This document shows, in pieces, positions 9,725 through 19,889 of a DNA stretch of 64,000 nt (its first letter is position 1; every line of letters starts with the position of its first letter). Under the pieces are notes generated by a model that saw only the letters and a list, made by a program, of their open reading frames with translations, ran no database searches and had not been told where the DNA came from. The translations under genes and the position numbers were made by a program. Source of the stretch: Lotus japonicus (lineage: Eukaryota > Streptophyta > Magnoliopsida > Fabales > Fabaceae); NCBI RefSeq assembly GCF_012489685.1, contig NC_080042.1, positions 44,878,066 through 44,942,065 on the forward strand, read 5' to 3'.

Positions 9725-10700
9725 ACCTTTTTTTTAACAAGTTCAGCGGAATGCTCTTCTCAACAAATTGGAGACGACATCATTATAACCTTGCTCACAG
9801 TGCAGTTTGTAGTAGGTGTGGCGCTAAGGTGGAGGATTTGGATCACTTGTTCTTCTATGGCAGTGATGCATCAACCAGAGTTTGGTAGTATTTTATGTCG
9901 TCTTTGTCTGCATTACCGAGTATTATTTTTTTCTCAATATACTTGTTTTCTCTTCTTTCACATTGGTGGTGGTTTTTTTATTTTTTACTTTAGAAGTGGA
10001 GGAATAATAGTGTACTTGCAAACCTACTCTTCAAATATATTTTTTTTAGAACAAAAGATAGTTATTATTAATAGAAGAATATATGAGAACAACCCTCTCA
10101 TAGTTGGCAAGATAGGTAATAAAGAGCTTACAATTGCAAATAAAAAACCCCTACATGGTCAGCCTCATTAAAACCTTTCAAGGGAAAACCCAGTGGGAAA
10201 AATCCAGGAGAGGAAAAAGAGTGTTGGACCATAAGCTAACAAATATTCATCACTATTCAACATCGTCGGACTTCACCATGTACTGGTGTGGCTGCGAAGA
10301 CCAGCATCGTTGTGAGTACAATGGTTGTGCCTTATGTTAATGGTAGTTAGCTTCTTGTTTGCAATAGAGTGGGTATTTTGTTCGATCATCGTGACTCTAC
10401 TAGGCGTTGGTTGACGAGTTTGTCAGCTTATCTTGGTAAGGGAGATCTAGTCTATGTGAAGTTGTTAGCGGTGGAGAGGAGTGTTCTCCGTATTTGGGAA
10501 TTAGAGCATAGAGAGGTTATGTGTGCGTAGGATATTGTGGATTTACTTAGTAACAATGTGGATGTGTGTAATCCATGGTTGAGGAATGATATTGAGCGAA
10601 TCAAAGACAAGTTTAGTTGCTTCCCGTGAGTGGAATACATTGAAGGATGCTTTAATTCGAGAAACTTCGCTTGAGGAGTCTCCTATGCATATCTAGCTAG
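9725..10700 (+). pseudogene. Decayed LINE ORF2 3' part (zinc finger and RNase H)
   Basis: A plus-strand relic. Around 9745-9900 one frame shows the zf-RVT zinc-binding domain of plant LINEs (VCSRCGAKVEDLDHLFF, then VW). Around 10350-10640 frames resemble the RNase H end, with a recognisable acidic core but stops and shifts. Between them lies a 201-bp retroposon (10039-10239) with its own TSD. The start and end of the relic are not sharply defined. It cannot encode a working protein. A 154-codon open frame at 9707-10171 runs through part of it in the wrong frame and is not real. Confidence 0.7.
10039..10239 (-). mobile_element. Short LINE-derived retroposon with 7-bp TSD
   Basis: On the minus strand it ends in a poly(A) tract (plus-strand T run at 10040-10047) and is flanked by CAAATAT at 10032-10038 and 10240-10246. 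The body (AACCCTCTCATA..., AAACCTTTCAAGGGAAAACCC) resembles the LINE 3' end at 11226-11420. It is a 5'-truncated LINE tail or a SINE using a LINE tail. Confidence 0.75.
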
Positions 10701-11225
10701 AAATTCCCTCTTCTTTGACTCTCTCAAGTAAGTATTATACTCTCAAACAACTTAATACTCATTTCCACTAATCAAACACTCACTCATTGATTAGTTCAAA
10801 CTCATATGAGTTTACTAAAAATATGAGTCTCACTTCCAATTTAGTTGCACCCACGTGAATTTCAACCAATCAATTGGAAAATGTTAAAGTATGAGTGTTG
10901 GTAACACTTCACAGTTATATATCACACCTAACTATATTAATATTTTCTCTCTTCTCTTCATTTCTTTCACCAACTTATTTAGATATAAATACTCCATTAT
11001 GATATTAATAGTAATAAGTAGACACCATTTTTATGGCGACACCAGTATAACTTGCAATTTATGTATGTTTCTAACCGCCACAAATTACAATATTTATTTA
11101 TTTTTATAAACTTTGCAAAATAAACTCTACTATTTATGGCATTCAGAAATAACCACAAGATACACTGCTGGTGTGTAAAAAATGGGGTTTTCAATCATTT
11201 TCAGTAGTAGTGATGTTTACTAAAC
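10701..11225. other. AT-rich intergenic sequence
   Basis: No coding frame, RNA gene or transposon terminus was recognised. Short ORFs here have no domain and low complexity. Confidence 0.5.
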
Positions 11226-12866
11226 ATTTTTTTTGAAAGCAAAAGATATATATTATTGAATAAGATTTCATAAGAATAACCCTCTCACAAATATGACAAA
11301 CCAACAAACCCAACCAAACAAAAACAAAATCATCCTAAAGACCACACCTAGGACACGTGTCTTGTTAAAACCTTCATAGGAAAAACCCATTGAGAAAAAC
11401 CCTAGGGAAGAAAAAATAGTACAACATCCCCTAAATGTGCCTTTGAAACTCTCTAATCAAAAACCTGTCCAATAAGACATAAAAACTCAAATCTAACCAA
11501 AATAATCCAACAAAAAACAATCCTAACAACGCCACTGAAACAAACAAGGCGAAAAGAAAACAACCCAAACCACAAAGAACTAAAGCCTCACAGGGACCCA
11601 TACTTATCAGGGTGAGTACGTCTGAGATGTTGCACACATCCTTCAATGGCCTCCTCATCAAAACCATCCCAAACAAGACCAAGCTCTTTGCCAACTGTCC
11701 ACATCTTCTGAGCGCGCTCATAAACACAATCCTGAGACTGAGAAGGAGACATACCCACAGGATCCACCCTACCAGACGCAGTATCAGACACACCTGAAGC
11801 CTCTCCAACCTCAGAGCCAACAACCTGAAACCTTTGTTTTTTCCTTCCCCTCTTAGCGACTTTCCTAGGCCTGCCTCTTTTTCTCCCAACAGAAAAACCT
11901 GGGCCCTTAGAGGGCTCCTTCTCCACAGAAGGAATACGGGAAAGAGGCTCAAACCTTGAGAAAATCACATCAAGGGGAACCACCGAGGGATTAGGGTGGT
12001 GCGACACACGACGTTGATCAAGTGAAACCTATGGAGCCTCCAAAAACGCCGCCTCAGAACTACCTAGATCATGAACCAACTCGAGGTCATAACCAACAGC
12101 TAGTCCACCACTCAAACCTGTATCTACCGAAAACAAAAGCGCACCAGAAGAACCACCACGAAGAACCACATCTGGAATAGACAAAGTATCACGCCTCTCA
12201 AAAGACGCATAGTCCCCACGCCGTAAAGCATCAGTCCTCGCCTCAAAATCCTTCAAAACAGCATAGGTAGCCAAACCCCCATAGGTAGTCCAGTCCATAA
12301 TATCCAACACGACAGAAGAATCAGGCCCGACATAAAATTGACCTCACCATCAATGATAAACTGATACGAATCACCTACTCCTCGGACCAAACACAAATCA
12401 ACCAGAGACTTCTCGAACAAATCCAAAAACGAAGAATCGTCATACTCATTCATCGATAAGTTGCCCACGATGTCAGACACAACTAACATCTCATTATAAG
12501 GGAAATCAGAAGCACATGCACTAACACAGGTTTCTGGGAAAAGAATATCATCTGGAATCCGCTCTGGTAGAACCCAAGGCCTAAGCTTTGTACACACGAC
12601 TGCATCTCCATCAGGGACCAACAAAGAAGGAACACCAAAACCACATGACTCACCATGTTTATCCCTAACAGACTACCATATTCACACCAACAAACCCATA
12701 ATCTGCCGCAGCCAAAGCTGACACGTTCTCCACCTCCATCACAGTAGGCTCCGCCTCCAACACCATACTGCAGAATATATATGCTGTGTTTAATCCTATG
12801 TCTTTTTCTATTTTCCCATAGTAAAAGCTTTCACCGTACCGTTTCAGATGCAGCAAGTGTGTCTAA
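11226..12866 (-). pseudogene. Decayed LINE copy with ORF1-like sequence and 3' tail, no ORF2
   Basis: On the minus strand the right part has degraded frames (12856-12665, with a remnant resembling a zinc knuckle; 12624-12253; 12310-12029). A cleaner frame follows (12007-11588) ending with a basic RGRPRK segment and a helical AQKMWTVGKELGLVWDGFDEEAIEG stretch like the C-terminus of some plant LINE ORF1 proteins. After that comes a 3' UTR and a poly(A) tract at 11227-11235. The tail resembles the 10039-10239 retroposon. No endonuclease or RT is visible between ORF1 and the tail, so it is an internally deleted or non-autonomous copy. The 5' boundary near 12866 is a guess. Confidence 0.6.
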
Positions 12867-12874
12867 GAAATAAG

Positions 12875-13625
12875 TAGGGGTGTACAAGGGACGGGTTGGG
12901 ACGGGTTTTGGTTAACCCTAACCCGGCCCTAAATATTGACCGGGTCAATTCTTAGACCCTAACTCGTCCCTAGACCCGAAGCCACCCGACAATATGCGGG
13001 TCCAACTTAGGACGGGTCTATGTAGGACGGGACCGGGTTGGCCCAAGGGACAATAAATCTAAGAGTATTTGATACTAATTGTAAAATTTAAAGATAATAA
13101 CATACTAAAAGAGTTATAAGTGAGAACTATTTTTTAGAAGAAAGAACTTGAAATTATCCAATTCTTGCATAATCTATGCCATAATCTATTGCACTTGAGA
13201 GGTTCACATTTTGTTTGATATATTTGCACGTGTCACTCATTTTATTTGATCTCTCTTCACTTGTCTCACATGTGCATTACATGATTTTCTCTTATTAAAG
13301 CATGAAAGTGTCCATCTTTTGACCAACGTTTATTTAATTCATAAGTTAGATATTAAACATTTTCATCTCATCCACATGGTAAGATAAATTTGAGCACCAT
13401 CTATCACATTTTGACCATTATAACAAATTGAAATCTTGTAAAATGTATATGTGGGACGGGCCGGGTGGCCCGAGTGCCAACCCGAACCCGACCCGACCCG
13501 AAGCCGGATAACTCTATGATCAACCCTAACCCGACATCTTTTAATGATCGGGCCGGGTTCAACCCGGCCCTAAAGGCTTGGGCCGGGACGGGTTGGCGGG
13601 TAGAGCCGGGTCTTGTACACCCCTA
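12875..13625. mobile_element. hAT-type MITE, 751 bp
   Basis: Terminal inverted repeats TAGGGGTGTACAAG (12875-12888) and its complement ending at 13625, with an 8-bp TSD GAAATAAG (12867-12874 and 13626-13633). The 8-bp TSD is diagnostic of the hAT superfamily. Subterminal regions are rich in ACCCG/CGGGT motifs in both orientations (about 12890-13045 and 13440-13610), likely transposase contact sites. The middle is AT-rich and has no ORF, so it is non-autonomous. Confidence 0.92.
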
Positions 13626-13633
13626 GAAATAAG

Positions 13634-14167
13634 GACCATGGTCACTGATTCAGTGGTAACATTAACTACCATTGGTACACTATACAGTACACGACAAGCG
13701 TTGTATAATTTGTTTTCTGGCCTAAAGTTTTTGGTTACCTGCATGATCATTAATTACTAATAGTAATGATTGTGGCCACCAAAAAAGAACTTAGCTATTG
13801 CCAAGGGAGACAGGGTGAAGGGGCCATGGATTCTTACCCTGGATGCTGACGAAGAAAAGTGAGGAATGAAGAATCTGTGGTACCCATATGCGTCATGTCC
13901 TTCGCGATTCCTCCTAGAATAAAACATCACTAGTTTGGTCCCAGAAAAAAGTGTAGTTATCAAATCATTTTAGTTATGATTTATGAAAAAACTTTTTCAC
14001 TAAAATGTCTAAAAAGTATAAATTTTATCTGTACTTAGTTCCTAATAAAAGTATAAATTTTCATTTATATTGTCGTTTAAGATCAATATTCAAACTTCTT
14101 TATACCAGTAGAAGAGATATTGACCCACCGACCCAAACAATGAAAACATTTGTGTTAGTGTCAATTC
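13634..14167. other. Non-coding spacer
   Basis: AT-rich sequence between the hAT MITE and the TRIM-like element. Short ORFs lack recognisable domains. Nothing else was seen. Confidence 0.45.
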
Positions 14168-14456
14168 ATTTTAGCCAAATAAAGTGCCGAAGAAAGGAAA
14201 TGGTTTTTAAAAATTACGGGATAAAATTTCGGTAATTGTTATTCAGACCCCTCATATATTTATTTCAATCCCTTTAAAGTACAAAAATACTAAAATGCCC
14301 TTAATGAAAAAAAAATTATAAAAATTTCTCACCCCCTCCACACATTCTCTCTCCTCTTTCCTCCACCGACACCACCACTGTCACCACCACCGTCACCACC
14401 ACCACCACCGTCACCACCGCTGTCACCATCATCACCACAAAACACATCCTTCATCT

Positions 14457-14458
<2 letters not shown>

Positions 14459-14500
<42 letters not shown>
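14459..14500. repeat. (CT)n microsatellite
   Basis: About 20 uninterrupted CT dinucleotides inside the MULE MITE. A likely polymorphic marker. Confidence 0.95.
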
Positions 14501-14506
<6 letters not shown>

Positions 14507-14552
14507 ATGCTGTTACAGTTCGTTTTTAGAAGTTTTTTTTTCTACAACCTAT

Positions 14553-14722
14553 CGCACTTTGAAAGTGCGACCCTAACACACTTTCAAAGTGAGACAACTA
14601 TCTCACTTTCAAAGTGAGACACCAAAGTGAGTCAGCTGTCTCACTTTGAAAGTGCATCAATTGTCTCACTTTGAAAGTGAGACAGCGTTAGGTGTGATAG
14701 GGGTCGCACTTTCAAAGTGCGT
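14553..14722. repeat. Array of CACTTTGAAAGTG palindromes
   Basis: Six copies of the 13-bp palindrome CACTTT-S-AAAGTG plus one half site, separated by short spacers. The centre base runs g,c,c,g,g,c, and the spacers are also roughly mirrored (GACCCTAACAC on the left, GTGTGATAGGGGTC on the right). The whole 170 bp is therefore one large imperfect inverted repeat built of small palindromes. Confidence 0.93.
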
Positions 14723-15871
14723 TCGACAGGGTATTTTTGAATTTCTGAAATAGTTTTGGGTACAAATAGTTGTGGGGGTGGGAGTGAATAACAATTCCCT
14801 AAAATTTCACATTAGGCTTTAAAAAGTAAATCATAAGTGGACCACACATCTTTCACCCAAAACCTTAAGGCAATGGGTGTATGGGTCCTCATACTTATAA
14901 ACCACTCAAACTTATCATTATCTTCGAATGTGGGACTTACTCACACTTGATACACAACAATCTCCCCCTCAAGTGTGAGTCCATCCCAAACGAAAGTTGG
15001 GCTTGTACTCATACAGAACCTCAGAGGTCGTCATTGTGGGCTTGTGCTCCTGAGTCTCAGGCGCCCATGGCCCATGGTCAAACAACCATCGACTCTAATA
15101 CAATTGTTGGGCCAAACAAAGGAGATGATTTTTAAAACATGGAGGATAAAATTCTACATTTGTCTTTAAAGAGCAAAACATAAGTGGACCAAATATCACA
15201 TCTTTGTTAGACCAAGATTTGGTTATGTTGTACATCTCTAGGTTTTGATGATAACGAGTATATATTTAGCGTATGAACAACTTTGGTACTCTAACGTTTG
15301 TCCTTTGTGTGTTTGACAATCAGGTTCTGATTCTGATTGAAAGTGAAATTCATCAGAAGATAAAGACCAAAGATTGACCAATAATCCTCTTCTGCACTCA
15401 CTACGTTCTAATGAACGGTACTTTATTGCTTTAGATGTTCTGAAGATAAAAGCTTTGATGATGGGTTCTGAAGAATCTAGTGCTGAAGACTCTGAAGACC
15501 AGAAGTTATGACTGAACGGTTAAAGACTTGAAGATTCTGAAGACCCAAAGAAAGTTGGCTCTGAAGACCAAGTGCTTCTACTCTGAAGACCAGAAGTTCT
15601 GAAGTGAACGGTCCAGATACTGAAGACTTGAAGTTCTAATATCCAAGCATCCTCGTGACTCTGATTAGAAGCATCACAAGTTCAAATTTGAAGCGTCTCT
15701 GAAGATCAGAAGTCAAATGCAAAAGGCAAGGGTCACTATCAAATAGTACAATCGCAGTGTACTATCCTGACCGCCACCTAACGAGGATCAGCCTTTGTAC
15801 AATATGGAAATTCCAGAAGTATCCTCCAACGGATAGAATTTCACATTGGAAATATCACTCAAGGCTTGGAG

Positions 15872-15881
15872 TATATAAAAG
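15872..15881 (+). promoter_or_regulatory. TATA box of the Sirevirus solo LTR
   Basis: TATATAAAAG, preceded by CTTGGAG as in the other Sirevirus LTR. The LTR is now split downstream of this point by the nested insertion. Confidence 0.7.
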
Positions 15882-15931
15882 CTGGAGAAAGGAAGAAAAT
15901 GAAAAAAAACTCATTGCAATCAAATTACTAT

Positions 15932-18660
15932 TGTAAGACCCTCAATTTATTAAATAAATTATTATGAAATAATTATATTATTACTATAATAATATATCAA
16001 ATTGCTTGATCATTGTCCGTCGCCTGTTTTTCGTGAATTGATTGTTGTTGACTGATTATTTGTCGTTGAAAATTGTGAAAGTTCAGATGCATGATGTGAG
16101 GAATTTCTTGTGATTAATATCAATTATTGTTGAGGTTGATGTTGGCTTTGTTGTTGGTTAGATATTGAATAACAGAGTAGGATTTACTTCTGTCATTAGT
16201 CGGTTGTCAGTACAATGACAAAAATGAACTTTTACTAGAATTGGACTTAGGATAATTATTTAATTAATTATGTAAGTCATAAAAATAAAAATAAAATAGA
16301 AGTAACTCTATTATTTCTGTAATTTTCGAGATAAATGACTAGGAGAGAGAAAAGTGGGTTAAAAGTTTAATTTGAAATTGTTTAAGGGTTTTTCCATAGA
16401 ATTAGATTAAATCTTTTAAAAACTGAAAAAGGTGATATAATTTTTTTTTTGAAAGGAAGGTGATATAAAATTGAAATAAATTTAAGTTGGGTTTGATATA
16501 GGCTCAAAATAAATTATTTTATATTAAATAATAAAATTATTTAAATAATTCGTAATTATTTAATTTTAATGATATTAAGGTAATTTAAAGACTATATTAT
16601 TAGCATATCTTAGAAAAATTTGGAATTTGGGTTAGTAAAAATGGTAGATAATTTCAGAAGATAACCAAAATTATTTTGGAGTGAAAAATTGGTTAAATTC
16701 AAAAAAAAAAATTAGTGATTAAATTCAAAAATTTATTGCTTAAGTTTTGACTCAAAACTTAAGCAAAATAGGAAATTATGATTTGAAAATTTTTAGGAGA
16801 CTTCAAGAAGGTAAGGGAAACATGGGAGAATGAATGCGATCAACTTGTAGGGTTAAGGGAATTTATTTTCAGAATTTACCCTTTTATTTTAATTAATTTC
16901 ATCAAGTTAAGGTTTAGTGGCTTGAAGGACATGCAAGCAGGTTAACTTGGTTCTAGAACTTTGGAGGAGCTTCTAGACAAGTGTTATAACCTTAGAAAAC
17001 TAAATGGAAGTCAGTCATATCTAATGTTTATTTAATTAATTAGTTAGGGAATATTCTAGATATAAGTTGTTGAGTTATATTTAGTAATTCAAAAGAAATG
17101 AGGAAGAGAATGAACCAAGACTAGGGTTTAGGGAAATGAGAGTTAAAAACATAAAAAGAAAAAAAAATCACCCTCATATGATGGGTTGGTCAAGCTCTTT
17201 AAGGGGGGTGGGTTGGTGAACCTCTCCTATGAATAGAAACTCAGTCAGAAGGCTAAAATCATATAACTCAGTAGCTGCTTCCCTTACTAGAAAAACTACA
17301 CTTGAGACTCATCAATCTCAAGTGCTCCTTCTTCCTTTTGGTTGCTGAAACCTCCTCCTTCCCTTGGTAGTTGATAGAACTTCTTCAATTCCCCCAATTT
17401 TCAAGGTCTTTCGTCTTATGCGCTATAACCTCAGGAGGTAAGGGTAGCTTCTTTCTTAGTGCGTGAGTCTGTCTGATTTTTATTTTCTTGCATGATACGT
17501 GAAGTGAAGGTGTTTAAGGCGTTGAATTAATTGAATAATTGTCTTGGTTGTTGTTGTTTTCTCTATATTGATAACATGCTTTCTTTTGTTGAATCGTTGT
17601 TGGGCGAAATATTGATTAAATGTTGTTTTTGGAAAATTAATGGAATTAACCTTGTTGTTGGTTGTTGTTTGACTAAGGGGATGGACCTTAATATTGTGGT
17701 GGGTTGTTGGGTTAAGGGGACAGACCTTAATCTTGTTGTTGGTTGATTAAGGGGGTGGGCCTTAATCTTATTGGTGATATTCTGATATCTTATCTTTAAT
17801 TTGCAGATATATTGTTATTTTGTTTTAGTATTTGAACATGTTGTGATTTTTTAAATATTGAAAATATAATGTAAGTAGATTAAATTTTGAAGATAAATTT
17901 AATTTGTTAAGGTGGTTGCTCTTTCAAATTTCGAACTCATGTGAGTTTGAAATTCGTATTGGGATAGGTGTTTGTTGTTGATTTTTTTCGGAGCTAACCC
18001 TTAGTGTTTGCTACTTGTCTATGTGGGCGCTTAACGTTTTACTTTATGAGCCGTAAGTGGTGAAGTCTGAATTTCTTGACGACAAGGAGTCGATGACGAG
18101 GCTTTGGAGCGGTGTAGAAGGAAGGCTTGCAAAGCGAGCGGTTTGAATAATGGATATCTTTAAACTTGAATTTTAATCTCGCCGAACGTCGATATTTTGT
18201 TGGATTTTGAATTACGCTAGCGATTATTTAGGATTTTAATCGGTTTATCTTATTATCTCTATATGGTTATTAAAGTTATGCTTAGATATTATCATTTGCT
18301 AAAGTTTGAAAATCAAACGATTAAATGATCAATTTTGAAAATTGAGATAACCTAGTCAACCGGATTTTGAACTTAATGGATGATTGAATTGTTTTGTAAA
18401 TGATTTGAAAATGTTATCAAAAACCTTATTTGAGTTCAAGTAAGAACTCGGGTTGCTCTGTCTAAGGAAAGAAGGGCTTTCAATGAGGCATTGTGCCCGA
18501 CCAGCTTATCTGGGAACTTCTCGGGCCATTGCTTGGGTGATGATGGGCCTTTGTTTTTGAAATATCACCCTTTGGAAAAAAGAAAAAAGAAAAAAAAAGC
18601 CCGAGTTAGTCCCCTTAGGGTTACTAATGTTACCCCTGATTGAGAAATTGGGGCGTTACA
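15932..18660 (+). repeat. TGTAAGACCC-type solo LTR (probable Ty3-gypsy), 2729 bp
   Basis: Starts TGTAAGACCC and ends GGGGCGTTACA, flanked by the 5-bp TSD ACTAT (15927-15931 and 18661-18665). No coding frame above 72 codons and no internal LTR pair is present, so it is best read as a solo LTR. The TGTAA...TTACA ends and 2.5-4 kb length are like chromovirus (Tekay/Del) LTRs; that lineage is an inference. A short tandem tract with TTAAGGGG(A/G)-GACCTTAAT units lies at about 17670-17775. It is inserted in the Sirevirus solo LTR. Confidence 0.85.
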
Positions 18661-19457
18661 ACTATCAGCGAATACCTTAGTAATAATTTTCTTCATTGTT
18701 CTAAATTGTTTACACCTTGCTTGTTTTAGAAGCACTCTTTGTAAACCCAAACTTTGATCATATTGTTTGTATTTCCTTAAGGGACCGGTTAGGTCAGGAT
18801 CCTTGAGAAGACTAATTAAGACTTGTGTGTCTTAGTGGTTGTTAGTTCTTAGGTGTGTTAGTCACTTAGCAAGTTGTGCTAGTGCAGTTGTAACAATCTT
18901 TGATTAGTGAATTACCTTCATTCAACGAAGGAATAAATCACCTTAACGGGTGGACTGGACATAGCTTGAGGATTTGTTCAAGTGAACCAGGATAAAATCA
19001 CCGTGTGCTTTTCTCTTTATCCTTTGCACCTTTTATTCTTTGCTACCGAGAGATTTGCATGAAACTTCAAAAGGAAACGTTTTTTGCAAAACCTTATTCA
19101 AACCCCCTCTTTCTAGTGTTTTTCATGCTTTCAATCTTTCATCCAAAACCTTAAGGCAATGGGTGTATGGGTCCTCACACTTATAAACCACTCAAACTTA
19201 TCATTATCTTCCAATGTGAGACTTACTCACCTTGATACACAACAGCCTCGCCACAGCTCCGCCATACAGGGCCGGCCCAACACTACATGAGGCCTAAAGT
19301 AAACTTTTAAAGTGAGACCTTTTTTAGGACATTTTTTACTTAGTATTAATGTTTGGTTTTTTGGGGCCTTTTTGACTTAGTAAAAAAAAAATTAAGGCCT
19401 TTTTTACTTTGTAAAAAGAATTTTTTTTAGGCCTAAAGCCCTTGCTTGGGTGGCTTT

Positions 19458-19775
19458 CACTACTAAAAAAACGCGAATTACCGACGGAAAAAAATCCGTC
19501 GCCATTAGCGACGGATAGCGACGGAATCAGCGACGGATAGACGTTTTGAAAATAAATATTCAATTTTAAAATTTAGCGACGGTTTTAGCGACGGTTTTTT
19601 TCTCTCGTTGGTTTTCCGTCGCAAATTCCCTCGCTAATTTCATTTTATTATTTTATATTGTAAATTAGCGACGATTTTGTACTGTCGCTGTTTACCTCTC
19701 GTCGCTATTTCCCTCGGTAATGTTTGTAAGAAGTTAGCGACGGAATAATGACATAATTTCCGTCGCTAAATATAT
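19458..19775. repeat. Left subterminal repeats of the CACTA element
   Basis: At least ten copies of AGCGACGGA or its complement TCCGTCGCT in both orientations, some imperfect. In En/Spm-type elements such motifs are the binding sites of the TNPA-like protein. Confidence 0.9.
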
Positions 19776-19889
19776 TGTTTTTAAAAATAAATTGTTTTCT
19801 CCAGGATTCGAACCTAGGTCTTGCTTGTCAAAGGGAATTATTTAGCCATTTGAACTACTTGATATTTTGTTTGTTATGCTTTGAAATAA

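Larger units (their letters stand above)
14231..14799. mobile_element. MULE-type MITE, 569 bp, with palindrome array
   Basis: Ends GGTAATTGTTATTCA (14231) and, inverted, GGGAATTGTTATTCAC (ending 14799). They are flanked by the 9-bp TSD TAAAATTTC at 14222-14230 and 14800-14808, which is typical of Mutator-like elements. It carries a GTCACCACC-rich segment, a (CT)n run and the palindrome array at 14553-14722. No ORF is present, so it is non-autonomous. It lies within the left LTR of the TRIM-like element. Confidence 0.88.
15205..19133 (+). repeat. Sirevirus solo LTR, interrupted
   Basis: Starts TGTTAGACCAAG and ends TTTTCATGCTTTCA, with the 5-bp TSD ATCTT at 15200-15204 and 19134-19138. Without the nested insertion it is about 1.2 kb, similar to the Sirevirus LTR at 2814-4095. 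It shares that LTR's GGAGTATATA core promoter, TCTGAAGA-rich U3 and TCACCTTAACGGGTGGA-like R/U5 block. No PBS or internal sequence follows, and an intact TSD brackets it, so it is a solo LTR left by LTR-LTR recombination. Confidence 0.92.
14168..19244 (-). mobile_element. TRIM-like miniature LTR element, twice invaded
   Basis: Two related copies of a ~205-220-bp LTR flank a 145-bp internal region (14960-15104). On the minus strand each LTR begins TGTTGTGTATCAAG, at 14959 and at 19244. The internal region holds a purine tract (minus strand CTTGAGGGGGAGAT) beside the left LTR. Beside the right LTR is a degraded tRNA-Met-like primer site (minus strand ATTGTATTAGAG; 15091-15104). There is no room for coding sequence, hence TRIM-like. 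The left LTR is split by a MULE MITE (14231-14799) and the right LTR by a Sirevirus solo LTR (15205-19133). The left boundary near 14168 is fuzzy and no TSD was found for this outer element. Confidence 0.65.

Noticed and set aside
9707..10171. A 154-codon ORF
   Set aside because: It runs through a LINE relic and a retroposon in the wrong frame. The zinc-finger frame beneath it is the real history.
14553..14722. A CRISPR-like array
   Set aside because: The units are palindromes in alternating orientation with mirrored spacers, inside a plant MITE. There is no direct repeat-spacer pattern.
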